NCBI GenBank assembly: GCA_046351215.1
Contig: JAXLYX010000008.1
Coordinates: 248,001-312,000, forward strand
DNA length: 64,000 bases
Source: JAXLYX01 sp046351215
GTDB lineage: Bacteria > Myxococcota_A > Polyangia > Polyangiales > Houyiibacteriaceae
Reading direction: 5' to 3'
The notes beneath the pieces were generated by a model that made no database searches, was not told the DNA's origin, and was given only the letters and a program-made list of their open reading frames with translations. The position numbers and the translations under genes were made by a program. Below, in pieces: positions 14,453-22,745 of the stretch; positions within the stretch are counted from its first letter, which is position 1; each line of letters begins with the position of its first letter.

Positions 14453-15655
14453 ATGACGTCGCCCGTTCGTCCGATCCTTCTTCCCCTCCTCGTGCTCGCG
14501 CTCGTCGGCTGCGACGACTCGATCGATTGGGGGACACGCGCCGCGAACGCGTGCACGCCCTCCTTCCACGGCAAGGCGTGGACCTACGACGACGCCACGG
14601 CGCCGGGGCCGTACACGGTCGGCATCCTCGATCTGACCTTCGTCGACTCGAGCCGGTCGACACCGGCACACGGCACGTATCCCGGAGCTCCGGACCGCAC
14701 GCTGCCGACGTGGATCTACTATCCCGCGTCGGGCGTCGCGACGGGCTCGAAGGCGGCCGACGGGCGCCCGTTCCCCATCGTGCTCTACTCGCACGGCTTC
14801 TCCTCGACGCGTTCCGAGAACCTCGAGCTCGTGAGCCACCTCGCGAGCCACGGCTTCATCGTGATCGCCCCGACGTTCCCGGTCTCGAACCTCGGCGCGC
14901 CCTCGGGCCCGAGCGGCATCGACCTGCCGGAGCAGCCGCGGGATCTGACGTTCCTTCTGAACCAGGCGCTCACGCTCTCCGCCACGCCGGGGCATCCGCT
15001 CGAGGGCGCGGTCGACGCGACGCGCGTCGCCGCCGCGGGCGTCTCGCTCGGCGGCATGACGACGCTCCTCGTCACCTACCACACGAGCCTGCGGGATCCG
15101 CGGATCGACGTCGCCGTCGCGATGGCCCCGGTGTCGGGGCTCTTCACGCCGACGTTCTACGAGCCCTCGAACGCCCCGCTCCTCGTGCTCCACGGCGACA
15201 TCGACGCGATCCTCGACTACCGCGTGCACGCCGAGGCGGTGCGGGCGAACGCGCACGCGCCCCGCTCGCTCCTGACGATCGCCGGCGGGACGCATACGGG
15301 CTTCACCGCGCTCTCGCACCTCTTCGAGGACGCGACGAACAACGTCGACAGCGTCGGCTGCATGCAGCTCACGATGGGGGGAAGCTCGGATCCGAATCTC
15401 ATGTACTCGATGTGGATCACGAGCCTCGGCGGCGCGCAGGCCGGCGTCGAGCAGCCCGCGACCGCGAGCGCGTTCTGTCCCGCCACGCTCCCGGACGGCA
15501 TGCACCCGATCCGCCAGCTCTCGATCACGAGCGCGGCGGCCTACGCGTTCATCGCCTCGTACCTCGACGCGGATCCGATCGTGCGGGATCGCGCCTGCGC
15601 GTTCTCGGAGCACACGCTGCCCGAGGAGCCGGAGCTCACGCTCGATCGGAAGTGA
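14453..15655 (+). CDS. Lipoprotein alpha/beta hydrolase (PAF-acetylhydrolase/dienelactone-hydrolase-like)
   Basis: The 400-residue protein carries a lipoprotein signal with Cys20 (LALVGCDD). The hydrolase fold is clear: oxyanion stretch SHGFSS, nucleophile Ser in GVSLGG, acidic residue in HGDIDAI and base His in GGTHTGF. The order and the SHGFSSTR segment resemble platelet-activating-factor acetylhydrolases and related secreted esterases, which act on esterified short-chain lipids. Anchored to the envelope, it would face the periplasm or surface. Several Cys in the C-terminal third may form disulfides. It is divergent from the P450 gene with 63 bp between, so shared control is possible. The start has no strong ribosome site. 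Confidence 0.85.
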   Translation: MTSPVRPILLPLLVLALVGCDDSIDWGTRAANACTPSFHGKAWTYDDATAPGPYTVGILDLTFVDSSRSTPAHGTYPGAPDRTLPTWIYYPASGVATGSKAADGRPFPIVLYSHGFSSTRSENLELVSHLASHGFIVIAPTFPVSNLGAPSGPSGIDLPEQPRDLTFLLNQALTLSATPGHPLEGAVDATRVAAAGVSLGGMTTLLVTYHTSLRDPRIDVAVAMAPVSGLFTPTFYEPSNAPLLVLHGDIDAILDYRVHAEAVRANAHAPRSLLTIAGGTHTGFTALSHLFEDATNNVDSVGCMQLTMGGSSDPNLMYSMWITSLGGAQAGVEQPATASAFCPATLPDGMHPIRQLSITSAAAYAFIASYLDADPIVRDRACAFSEHTLPEEPELTLDRK

Positions 15656-15702
15656 GGAGGGCGGTCTTCACCGCGCCCGTCGGTTCTCTTCCCGCCTCCT
15701 CA
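15653..15702. terminator. Nested hairpin covering both stop codons of a convergent pair
   Basis: TGAGGAGG (15653-15660) pairs with CCTCCTCA (15695-15702), including the stop codons of the hydrolase and the GNAT gene. Inside it GCGGT-CTTC-ACCGC (15661-15674) makes a second stem. A bidirectional terminator is likely, although no T-tract follows. Confidence 0.5.
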
Positions 15703-16248
15703 GTCACTCGAGGTGGGATCGAGCGCTTCCTCGATCGTGGCGAGCGGCAGGAACATCCGCCGGGGCCAACCGTCACCCGCGGTGGGTTCGAAGTCGTAGG
15801 CTTCGTAGAAGGCGGCGGCCTCCCCATCGAGGGCGTCCACGATCACGCCGACGCAGCCCACGAGGTGCGAGGCGTGGACCACCCGAGCGAGCGCATCGAG
15901 CAGGAGCGCCTCGCCGAGACGTCGTCCGCGGGCGCGCTCATCCACCGCGAGGCGGCCGATCAGGGCCACGGGCAGGGGATAGCGTGGCAGCTTGCCGGCG
16001 AAGTGGTCTTCGACTTCGTCGGCGCGGACGAGCGCCATGCTCAGCGTGTAGTAGCCGAGGACGGTTGGCAGGTCGGCATCCTCGGCCTCGCGTGCGAGCA
16101 CGAAGGTGCGACCGATGCCGAGGGACTCGTTCCTTTCGGCGTGGCGCCGGAAGTAGTCGTCTAGGCTGTGCTTCCCGCAGCGGAAGCCGGAGCGGGAATC
16201 GTTCGCCTCGAACGGACGGGTTCGATACGAGGTCTCGTCCGAGCTCAT
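15700..16248 (-). CDS. GNAT-family acetyltransferase toxin of a type II TA pair
   Basis: The 182-residue protein is a GNAT N-acetyltransferase. KLPRYPLPVALIGRLAVD followed by RARGRRLGEALLLDAL gives the beta4 strand and the pyrophosphate-binding loop for acetyl-CoA, and YDFEP a late Tyr. The N-terminus (RPFEAND..., SLDDYFRRHA) and the RYPLPVALIGRLAVD motif match TacT/AtaT/KacT toxins, which block translation by acetylating the amino acid on charged tRNAs. The start overlaps the stop of the upstream antitoxin by 4 nt (ATGA, 16245-16248), the usual order for this class. Which tRNA would be the target cannot be read from the sequence. Confidence 0.9.
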   Translation of the reverse strand: MSSDETSYRTRPFEANDSRSGFRCGKHSLDDYFRRHAERNESLGIGRTFVLAREAEDADLPTVLGYYTLSMALVRADEVEDHFAGKLPRYPLPVALIGRLAVDERARGRRLGEALLLDALARVVHASHLVGCVGVIVDALDGEAAAFYEAYDFEPTAGDGWPRRMFLPLATIEEALDPTSSD

Positions 16249-16589
16249 CGCTTTCGCTTCGTGGCCGCAGCCCGGAGGCGCGCCCCCGGCTTCTTCGGCG
16301 CGGCGAGCTTCTGGCGAATCGACTCGACCTCCTCGGCCGGGACGCGCAGCGCTCGCGGCTGCGCTGCCCATTCGAGGGCCGACAGGGTCGGCGTCGCGAG
16401 CTCGCATGCAGGCGTCGCGGCGCCAGGTTCCATGGTGACGAGGCGGCGTCCCCTCCGCACTTCCACGACCGCCTTGAGGAAGAGCGCGAGCGCTTCGTCG
16501 ATGAGCTGACTGCGGCTGAGGCCGAGCTCGTCGGCGAGCTTCACGGCCGCTTCGCCTCGCCCATCGGGCACGGTGGCTTCGAGTCGCAT
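16245..16589 (-). CDS. Ribbon-helix-helix antitoxin partner of the GNAT toxin
   Basis: The 114-residue protein begins at ATG 16589 with AGAGG upstream. Residues 1-45 fit a ribbon-helix-helix DNA-binding domain (strand RLEATVP, then helices with KLADELGLSRSQLIDEALALF). The C-terminal half is longer than in many antitoxins and ends in a basic tail (AATKRKR), which could wrap the toxin. It is the first gene of the pair, as expected for autoregulation. Three phased direct repeats with an 11-bp period sit immediately upstream. Confidence 0.85.
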   Translation of the reverse strand: MRLEATVPDGRGEAAVKLADELGLSRSQLIDEALALFLKAVVEVRRGRRLVTMEPGAATPACELATPTLSALEWAAQPRALRVPAEEVESIRQKLAAPKKPGARLRAAATKRKR

Positions 16590-16595
16590 GGTGGA

Positions 16596-16636
16596 ACCTC
16601 TGAGGTAAGAATGAGGGAAAACAGAGGGAACGACAA
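16596..16636 (-). promoter_or_regulatory. Promoter and phased operator repeats of the toxin-antitoxin pair
   Basis: On the + strand GAGGTAA (16602-16608), GAGGGAA (16613-16619) and GAGGGAA (16624-16630) repeat with a period of exactly 11 bp. The first also forms an 11-bp palindrome, ACCTC-T-GAGGT (16596-16606), overlapping the Shine-Dalgarno site. On the minus strand TTGTCG (16636-16631) and CATTCT (16613-16608), 17 bp apart, could be the -35 and -10, so the repeats lie within the promoter. This arrangement fits autorepression by the RHH antitoxin. Confidence 0.6.
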
Positions 16637-16882
16637 GAGTCGCCGACGCGCTCTCGAGGGTCGTCCACGGTGCCACCCACGTTTCGCGCCCCGACGCTCG
16701 AGGCCCCAGGTGCCGCGATTCGTCCGCTCCCGATGCGCCCTTCCTCCCCACTTCCTCGATGATCCCCGACACTTCCGGTGCGATGTCTGTTGGACTTCGT
16801 CCACGTGCCGATCACCGTCCAGCCGTGATCGTGAGTCGTCCCGCCTTCCCGACCCTCGACCGGGCAAGGAGAGCCTCTTCCC

Positions 16883-18478
16883 TCACCGCCCCCGCTTCAC
16901 CCGATGCTCGAGCCGCGCGACGAAGCCACCCATGTCGACGTCGAGCGCGCGCACGAGCTCGAACCCGTGGCGCTCGGCGACCCCGCGCATCGTCCGAGGT
17001 AGCGGGTCGATCCACACGAGGCGCGCATCGCGCGACGAGACGAGCGCCGCATGCGCGAGGAAGCGCTCGAGCAGCGGGCTGACGTCGCCGCGGTGCACGC
17101 GCCGGCCCATCGGCGGATTCGAGAGGATCAGCGTCGGCTTCTCGTCGGGCTGGAAGAGCGTCGCGTCCTCGAGCACGAGCGTGGCCTCGAAGCCCGCGGC
17201 CTCGAGGTTCGCGCGCGAGGCCTCGAGCGCCCGCGTGTCGAGGTCCGTTCCGTAGAGACGGCGATAGGGCCCGAGTCGCGCGCGCTCGACGAGCTCGGCG
17301 CCCGCGCCGACGAAGGGATCCCAGACGACGTCGTCGGGACGCACCCCGGCGACCCTCGCGATCGCCGCCGCGATCGTCGGATGCGAAGACGCGGGGACGT
17401 CGGCCCGTCGCCACGCGAAGCGCGGATCCTCGAAGCCCCGCGGCACGAGCGCGACGCGCGGCTTCCCATCCCGGCCGACGTGCACGCGCGCCTGCCAGGG
17501 CGCGTCGCGGGGATCGTTCACGATCCCGTTCGCCGCGAGCTCGCTCGCGATCTTCCAGGTGGTCGCACGCCTCGCGCGTGCGTCCTCCCAATCGATACGG
17601 ACGCGCGGCTCGCCCCGCGTGAAGAGCGCGAGCAGCGTGCGGGCCCGCGGGCTCGTCAGCGAGCCGACGACGGCCTCGACCTCGTCCTCGGGCGTGCGCA
17701 CCGAGGGGAGCGGGAAGCGGAGCTCGTAGAAGAGGCGCGCGCGATCGAGGCCCGAGGGCGCACCGACGAGCGTCGCCGTCACGCGCCCCTGACCCGCGAT
17801 CGTCGGCTCGCGGATCGCGTCGACCTCGCGTAGCTCGTCGAGCAGGAGCGGCTCGAGCCCCGCGCGGCACCGGAGCTCGAGCGGGAGCGGCTCGCTCGGG
17901 ATCGCCTCGCGATCGAGGTGCGTCCCCGACTCGCGGGCCGCGTCGCGTGCGCGCATCAGACGCGCCCGCTCCACGATGCGCGCGAGCTCCGTGTCCTCGC
18001 CCGGCTCGAGCGTCGCGAGGGCCTCGGCGGCGCGAGCACCTCCGGCCTTGCCGAGCGCCGTCGCGAGCGCGCGCGTCTCGGCCGGATCGGCCCCGGGGAA
18101 GATCGCGAGGAGCGCGTCCTCGACGCCCTCGCCGCCGAGCTTGCCGAGCGCCGTCACGGCGGCTCGCCGCACGCGCGACTCCGGCGCCGCGAGCAGGCCG
18201 AGCAAGGGAGCCTTCGCCTCCTCGGCGGGGAGCCGCCCGAGCAGCCGCGCGAGCTTCGCCTTCGCCTCGGGCTCGGCCGAAGGAAGCGCGTCGCCCACGC
18301 CCTTCGCGATCGCGTGCGGGATGCGCAGGAGAGCCTTCGTCGCGTCCTCCGACGCATCGTCGTCCGGGCCGCCGACGAGCGCGACCAACGCGGGGACGTC
18401 GCTCACGGAAGGCGTGAATTCCTTCGTCCGGATCGCCTTCCGGAGATCGAAATCGGCGGGTCGCTGTCGCTTGCTCAT
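16883..18478 (-). CDS. HEAT-repeat/RlmL-like SAM-dependent methyltransferase
   Basis: The 531-residue protein has an N-terminal half of HEAT-like helices (about residues 25-190: LARLLGRLPAEEAKAPLLGLL, VRRAAVTALGKLG). A THUMP-like middle region follows (about 195-340) and then a Rossmann methyltransferase with DPFVGAGAELVE (motif I) and SNPPMGRR (Asn454, motif IV). The NPP motif and domain order resemble the RlmL/Trm14 group that methylates guanine or adenine in rRNA or tRNA; fusion to HEAT repeats is unusual and could serve protein or RNA binding. The start at 18478 is 13 nt after the stop of the DUF3943 gene, so they are probably one transcript. Confidence 0.85.
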   Translation of the reverse strand: MSKRQRPADFDLRKAIRTKEFTPSVSDVPALVALVGGPDDDASEDATKALLRIPHAIAKGVGDALPSAEPEAKAKLARLLGRLPAEEAKAPLLGLLAAPESRVRRAAVTALGKLGGEGVEDALLAIFPGADPAETRALATALGKAGGARAAEALATLEPGEDTELARIVERARLMRARDAARESGTHLDREAIPSEPLPLELRCRAGLEPLLLDELREVDAIREPTIAGQGRVTATLVGAPSGLDRARLFYELRFPLPSVRTPEDEVEAVVGSLTSPRARTLLALFTRGEPRVRIDWEDARARRATTWKIASELAANGIVNDPRDAPWQARVHVGRDGKPRVALVPRGFEDPRFAWRRADVPASSHPTIAAAIARVAGVRPDDVVWDPFVGAGAELVERARLGPYRRLYGTDLDTRALEASRANLEAAGFEATLVLEDATLFQPDEKPTLILSNPPMGRRVHRGDVSPLLERFLAHAALVSSRDARLVWIDPLPRTMRGVAERHGFELVRALDVDMGGFVARLEHRVKRGR

Positions 18479-18491
18479 CGAGAGGTCGGGC

Positions 18492-20216
18492 TCATTGGTA
18501 CGTGCCGATGGAGAACATCGTGCGCACGAGCCCGTACTCGTCGTGGATCGACTCGATCCGGGCATGACGATGCTGCCTGAGGATCGAGGCCTCGAGGTAG
18601 AGCCCCCGCATGGGCTTGACGCGGATCACGCCCTCGACGTCGCACATCGTGTCGACGAGATGCTGGTCGATCACGACCTCCTCCTGCCGTCGCGACATGC
18701 CCTCGCGGGAGTTCGCGTAGCCGTACTTGAACCGGAGGCCCGCATCGATCCAGGGCGTCCAGAGGTCGAAGCGCGCGCGCGTCGAGGCGCCCCAGCCGTA
18801 GTAGTAGGCGTAATTCTCGAGCACGTCCTTGCCCTGCACGTCGGGGTTCTGCGCCTGCCAATCGTCGTAGCCCTCGGCGTGCACGCCCGAGAAGTCGACG
18901 TTGGCCTCGAGCGAGAAGCGGAGGATCGCCGGGCCGAGCAGCACGTGTTGCTCGAGGCCGAGGCCGGGGAAGTGGAGCGAGCCCCATTTGTCGACGTATT
19001 CGTCGAGCTCCATGTTCCGGTACGAGTACGCGAAGTCGAGACCGACCATCGTCGCGTTTCCTCGACGTCCGTGGGCCGATGCCGTGATCGCCTGGCGGTA
19101 GTAGCCGAGGAGCATGAGGTCCGCCTCGATCTCCCATGCCGGGCCGCCGCCGCCGAACATCCCCTCGAGGTGGAAGCGTGCGCGATCCCCGTCCTTGAAG
19201 AAGCGGTGGAAGTCGCCTTCGCGCAGGTAGCCGGGCATCGCGACGATCTCCGCGTCGATCGCGAGGTCCTGCAGGCCGAACCACGCGCCGGTCGTCGGGT
19301 TCGCCGCGACGAGGCCGTAGGAGAGACGGAACCGATGCCAGAAGTCCGCGGAGAAGCCGATCTCGTCACGCGCGCCGCCGGCTGGCACGCCGGGGCGGTC
19401 GTGCAGCCAGTCGTGGAAGGCCACGGGCAGGCCGAGCGTCCACGCCAGCACCTTCTGGAGCTTCGTCCCGCCTCCCGGTGCGCTGTTCAGGTAGCGGCCG
19501 AGCTTGTAGAAGAACTCGCCGAGCACGATGCCCGAGGGCGCGGTCATGATCAGGTCGTTGACGCTGACCTTCTCGCGGAACTCGATGAGGTACTCCCACG
19601 AGAACGAGGTGGCGAACGCGTAGCCGGCCGAGGGGAGGATGCCGAGCTCGTTCGCGCGTGCGACCCCGTAGAACGCGCTCCCCGCCATCGGGTGGAAGAG
19701 GAAGTTCATCGGGAATTCGTTGTTGTCGTACCGGTACGCGTCCGCCGAGAAGCGATCGAGCCAGCTCGCGTAGTCCCAGTCGACGGCGTTCGTCTGCTTC
19801 TCGGCCCAGTACCAGATGATCCCGGCCGTGAGGAAGGTCGCCTCCCACGCCAGCGCCTGCCAGGGATGCGACTCGAGGTCCGGTCGCATCGCGTCGTACG
19901 CGAGGGAGGCCCGCCGCGTGTGGCCGTCGGCGTCGAGGTAGCAGTCGTCCCTCCCGAGGAGACAGGGGGGCACGAGCTCGGTCGGCGGGGGCGCCGCGGG
20001 CTCGGGGGCCGGCGCGGCCTCCGAGGCCTCGGGGGCCGGCGCGGCCTCGGTCGCCTCGGCGGCCTCGGGGGCCTCGGGGGCCTCGGGGGCCTCGGGGGCC
20101 GGCGCGGCGTCCGTGCCGGTCGCCGGGCCCTGCGCCCGCACGGCACCCGGAAGGGCGAGGAGGAGCAGCACCGCCAGGGGCACGCGGAGGCTGGAAACGA
20201 AGCAAGAAGAGCCCAT
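18492..20216 (-). CDS. DUF3943 family outer-membrane protein
   Basis: The 574-residue protein has a signal peptide (about 1-28) and an Ala/Pro/Glu linker of APEAPE repeats. A DUF3943 domain follows, with recognisable EFPMNFLFHPMAGSAFYG, EYLIEFREK and GIVLGEFFY segments. The rest is a large beta-rich region (about 300-574) with many aromatic strands, typical of an outer-membrane barrel. DUF3943 proteins are of unknown function; in gammaproteobacteria and myxobacteria they occur as outer-membrane proteins. The linker length depends on a 9-bp tandem repeat (20061-20096). The upstream start ATG 20216 has no strong ribosome site. Confidence 0.8.
   Translation of the reverse strand: MGSSCFVSSLRVPLAVLLLLALPGAVRAQGPATGTDAAPAPEAPEAPEAPEAAEATEAAPAPEASEAAPAPEPAAPPPTELVPPCLLGRDDCYLDADGHTRRASLAYDAMRPDLESHPWQALAWEATFLTAGIIWYWAEKQTNAVDWDYASWLDRFSADAYRYDNNEFPMNFLFHPMAGSAFYGVARANELGILPSAGYAFATSFSWEYLIEFREKVSVNDLIMTAPSGIVLGEFFYKLGRYLNSAPGGGTKLQKVLAWTLGLPVAFHDWLHDRPGVPAGGARDEIGFSADFWHRFRLSYGLVAANPTTGAWFGLQDLAIDAEIVAMPGYLREGDFHRFFKDGDRARFHLEGMFGGGGPAWEIEADLMLLGYYRQAITASAHGRRGNATMVGLDFAYSYRNMELDEYVDKWGSLHFPGLGLEQHVLLGPAILRFSLEANVDFSGVHAEGYDDWQAQNPDVQGKDVLENYAYYYGWGASTRARFDLWTPWIDAGLRFKYGYANSREGMSRRQEEVVIDQHLVDTMCDVEGVIRVKPMRGLYLEASILRQHRHARIESIHDEYGLVRTMFSIGTYQ
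20001..20100. repeat. Repeat region coding the Ala-Pro-Glu linker
   Basis: Four perfect head-to-tail copies of the 9-bp unit ggcctcggg (20061-20096) plus a duplicated 20-bp block (20001-20020 and again from 20029) make up the linker of the DUF3943 gene. The unit is a multiple of three, so copy-number change would not shift the frame. Confidence 0.9.
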
Positions 20217-20330
20217 GAGGATGCGGCGGAGCCTAGCCGGCCCCTCGTTTGGCACAAGCTGTCCCACCTCGGAGCCCTTGCCAGATCGCCATTCGGGTCT
20301 CAGACATGCTACGCATCGGGCGGAGGAAGC

Positions 20331-22013
20331 ATGGGGATCGAGGCCAGTGATCACATCCTGGCGCGCGCCTATCGTTGGGAGAAGGAGCGCGCCGACGTCG
20401 TTTACCTGACGCAGCCGATGGGGGGCGGCGTCATCCGGGATCTCACCTGGAAGGAATCCATGGACGAGGCGCGCCGCATGGCGGCGCATCTGCGTTCGCT
20501 CGGCTTCCCGCCGGGCTCGAGGATCGCGATTCTCTCGAAGAATTGTGCCCATTTCATCCTCTCGGATCTCGCGATCTGGATGGCGGGGCACGTCTCGGTC
20601 GCGCTCTATCCGACGCTGAACGCGGACACCATCGCGTACATCCTCGAGCACAGCGAGGCCAAGGCGATCTTCGTCGGCAAGCTCGACACCTGGGACGCGC
20701 AGAAGGGCGCGGTCCCGGCCGACATGCCGAAGATCTCGTACCCGCTCAGCCCGAAGAACGACTTCCCGACGTGGGACACGATCGTGAAGGCGAGCTCGCC
20801 GATCACGGACAGCCCCGTGCCGGATTTCGACCAGACCTCGCTCCTCGTCTACACCTCGGGCAGCACGGGTCGTCCGAAGGGCGTCGAGCACACGTTCCGC
20901 TCGATCACCTCGGCCACCGCGGGCATCCGCGAGTTCTACGGGATCCGCGAGGACGACCGGATGATCTCGTACCTCCCGCTCGCCCACGTCTTCGAGCGCT
21001 GCGCGATCGAGACGATGTCGCTCTACACGGGCTTCCACGTCTTCTTCGCGGACTCGCTCGACACCTTCGTCTCCGACATCCAGCGCGCGCAGCCGACGCT
21101 CTTCCACTCCGTGCCGCGCCTCTGGCTGAAGTTCCAGCAGGGCGTGCTCGCGAAGATGCCCGAGCAGAAGCTCCGCCTCCTGCTCAAGATCCCGATCGTC
21201 TCCGGCATCGTGAAGAAGAAGGTGCTGAACGGCCTCGGCCTCGGACAGGCGCGGCTCGCGATCAGCGGCTCGGCGCCGATCCCGCCGGAGCTCATCCAGT
21301 GGTATCGCGACCTCGGCCTCGAGCTGCTCGAGGGCTACGCGATGAGCGAGAACTTCTGCATGTCGCACCTCTCGAAGCCGGGGCGTTCGCGCGTCGGCTA
21401 CGTCGGCGAGGCGGTGCCCGGCGTCGAGGTGAAGCTCTCGCCGGACCACGAGGTCCTCGTCCGGGGCCCCGGCAACATGAAGGGCTATTTCAAGGCGCCG
21501 GATCTCACGAAGGAGGCTTTCACAGAGGACGGCTTCCTGCGCACCGGCGATCGCGGCGACATCGACGAGGTCGGCCGCCTGAAGATCACCGGACGCGTGA
21601 AGGAGATCTTCAAGACCAGCAAGGGCAAGTACGTCGCGCCCACGCCGATCGAGAACCTCATCAACGCCGACCACCACGTCGAGATGTCCTGCGTGAGCGG
21701 TGCGGGTCATCCGCAGCCCTTCGCGCTGGTCCTCCTCGCCGAGTCGCTGCGGAAGTCCGTGGCCGAGGGCATGGCCGACAAGGCCGCCGTCGAGGCTTCG
21801 CTCGCGAAGCTGCTCGAGGACGTGAACGCGCAGGTCGAGGAGTACGAGCGCCTGCAGTGCATGGTGATCGTCACCGACGAGTGGCAGATCGAGAACGACT
21901 TCCTCACGCCCACGCTCAAGCTGAAGCGCTCGGTGGTCGAGAAGACCTACGCGCCCCAGGTCGAGATCTGGTACGGGATGAAGAAGCCGGTCGTCTGGCA
22001 GAACGCGAAGTGA
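20331..22013 (+). CDS. Long-chain acyl-CoA ligase (AMP-binding)
   Basis: The 560-residue protein is an AMP-forming acyl-CoA ligase. The P-loop YTSGSTGRPKG begins at Tyr174, the A5 motif YAMSEN follows near residue 337, the TGDRGD motif near 406, and the C-terminal hinge DEVGRLKITGRVKEI with a Lys in TLKLKR closes the active site. A two-step reaction (fatty acid + ATP to acyl-AMP, then to acyl-CoA) feeds beta-oxidation or phospholipid synthesis. The layout with the linker PLAHVFERC and LFHSVPRLW is that of FadD/ACSBG-type long-chain ligases. ATG 20331 is preceded by CGGAGGAAGC. The gene stands alone and ends in a strong hairpin. Confidence 0.92.
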   Translation: MGIEASDHILARAYRWEKERADVVYLTQPMGGGVIRDLTWKESMDEARRMAAHLRSLGFPPGSRIAILSKNCAHFILSDLAIWMAGHVSVALYPTLNADTIAYILEHSEAKAIFVGKLDTWDAQKGAVPADMPKISYPLSPKNDFPTWDTIVKASSPITDSPVPDFDQTSLLVYTSGSTGRPKGVEHTFRSITSATAGIREFYGIREDDRMISYLPLAHVFERCAIETMSLYTGFHVFFADSLDTFVSDIQRAQPTLFHSVPRLWLKFQQGVLAKMPEQKLRLLLKIPIVSGIVKKKVLNGLGLGQARLAISGSAPIPPELIQWYRDLGLELLEGYAMSENFCMSHLSKPGRSRVGYVGEAVPGVEVKLSPDHEVLVRGPGNMKGYFKAPDLTKEAFTEDGFLRTGDRGDIDEVGRLKITGRVKEIFKTSKGKYVAPTPIENLINADHHVEMSCVSGAGHPQPFALVLLAESLRKSVAEGMADKAAVEASLAKLLEDVNAQVEEYERLQCMVIVTDEWQIENDFLTPTLKLKRSVVEKTYAPQVEIWYGMKKPVVWQNAK

Positions 22014-22018
22014 GCGAC

Positions 22019-22045
22019 GGCGCCCCGGGCCTGCTCCGGGGCGCC
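22019..22045 (+). terminator. Rho-independent-like terminator after the acyl-CoA ligase
   Basis: GGCGCCCCGG and CCGGGGCGCC pair perfectly (10 bp) around a 7-nt loop, 6 bp after the stop codon, followed by TGTCTTT. This is one of the best terminator hairpins in the window. Confidence 0.75.
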
Positions 22046-22216
22046 TGTCTTTCGACGCGAGGCCGCGTCGAGACCCGTTGCCGACCCTTCCCTCCGGAAC
22101 CACATAGCTGGTAGGTTTTGGTACGCCATGACTCCGGGAGCGGGGGAAGCCGCGACCGGGGAATGGACGTATGGGGGTGGTGCCGGGCTCGGCCCGGACA
22201 CCGGAAGGAGTCCGGG

Positions 22217-22672
22217 ATGGACCAGACGCTCTCCAAGCAGTGCACCCGATGCGGCGCGGCAGGGGCCGAGCTCTACGCGAACGACGGCGCGCTCGTCTGC
22301 GATACTTGCTTCAGCTACGACCAGATCGTCACGGGCGATCTGAGGGCGTCGCAGGAGCACCTCGGCATGATTCCGACGGGCGAGGTCTCGGGCCTCGTCG
22401 AAGGCGCCGAGCACACCTGGCATCGAGCGGCCGCGGGCGCCGTCGTGATGGCCATCGTCTCCGGCGCGCTCTTCTTCTACTCGGCGGGCGAGGAGCTGAT
22501 CATCGTTGCGGCGATCGCCGCCGCGGTCGCGGCCATCGTCGCGGCCGGCTTCGCCTTCCGCACCATGCGCTTCGCCAAGAAGGAAGCGCCGGAGGTCGTG
22601 CGTCGGTCGTCGATGCCCCCGCCGATGCCCGGCGGCGGCACGGGCTCGTACCGGCCGAATCCGCCGGCCTGA
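22217..22672 (+). CDS. Small membrane protein with N-terminal zinc ribbon
   Basis: The 151-residue protein starts at ATG 22217, with GGAAGGAG upstream. It has two CxxC pairs near the N-terminus (CTRC at residues 9-12, CDTC at about 28-31), a short-chain zinc ribbon. Two membrane segments follow (about 70-115), then a soluble tail rich in Pro and Gly. The zinc ribbon faces the cytoplasm if the membrane segments follow the positive-inside rule. Function unknown; the pattern of paired CxxC plus a hairpin of membrane helices recurs in other small proteins of this window. It may be a regulator or adaptor, but there is no evidence for its partner. Confidence 0.75.
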   Translation: MDQTLSKQCTRCGAAGAELYANDGALVCDTCFSYDQIVTGDLRASQEHLGMIPTGEVSGLVEGAEHTWHRAAAGAVVMAIVSGALFFYSAGEELIIVAAIAAAVAAIVAAGFAFRTMRFAKKEAPEVVRRSSMPPPMPGGGTGSYRPNPPA

Positions 22673-22690
22673 CGAGGGGTCGCGGGGAGC

Positions 22691-22705
22691 CGGAGCGCTG
22701 CTCCG
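22691..22705. terminator. Short hairpin between convergent genes
   Basis: CGGAGC and GCTCCG pair (6 bp) around a 3-nt loop in the 73-bp space between the convergent genes 22217-22672 and 22746-23537. Weak, and no T-tract. Confidence 0.3.
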
Positions 22706-22745
22706 TGCTCCTCGAGATCCTCTGCGTCGGCGATCGAAGCCGAGC

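Noticed and set aside
17976..20330. Very long + strand frame running into the acyl-CoA ligase
   Set aside because: Only the part from ATG 20331 is similar to a protein family; the rest is antisense of the methyltransferase and DUF3943 genes and is Val/Arg/Glu-rich noise.
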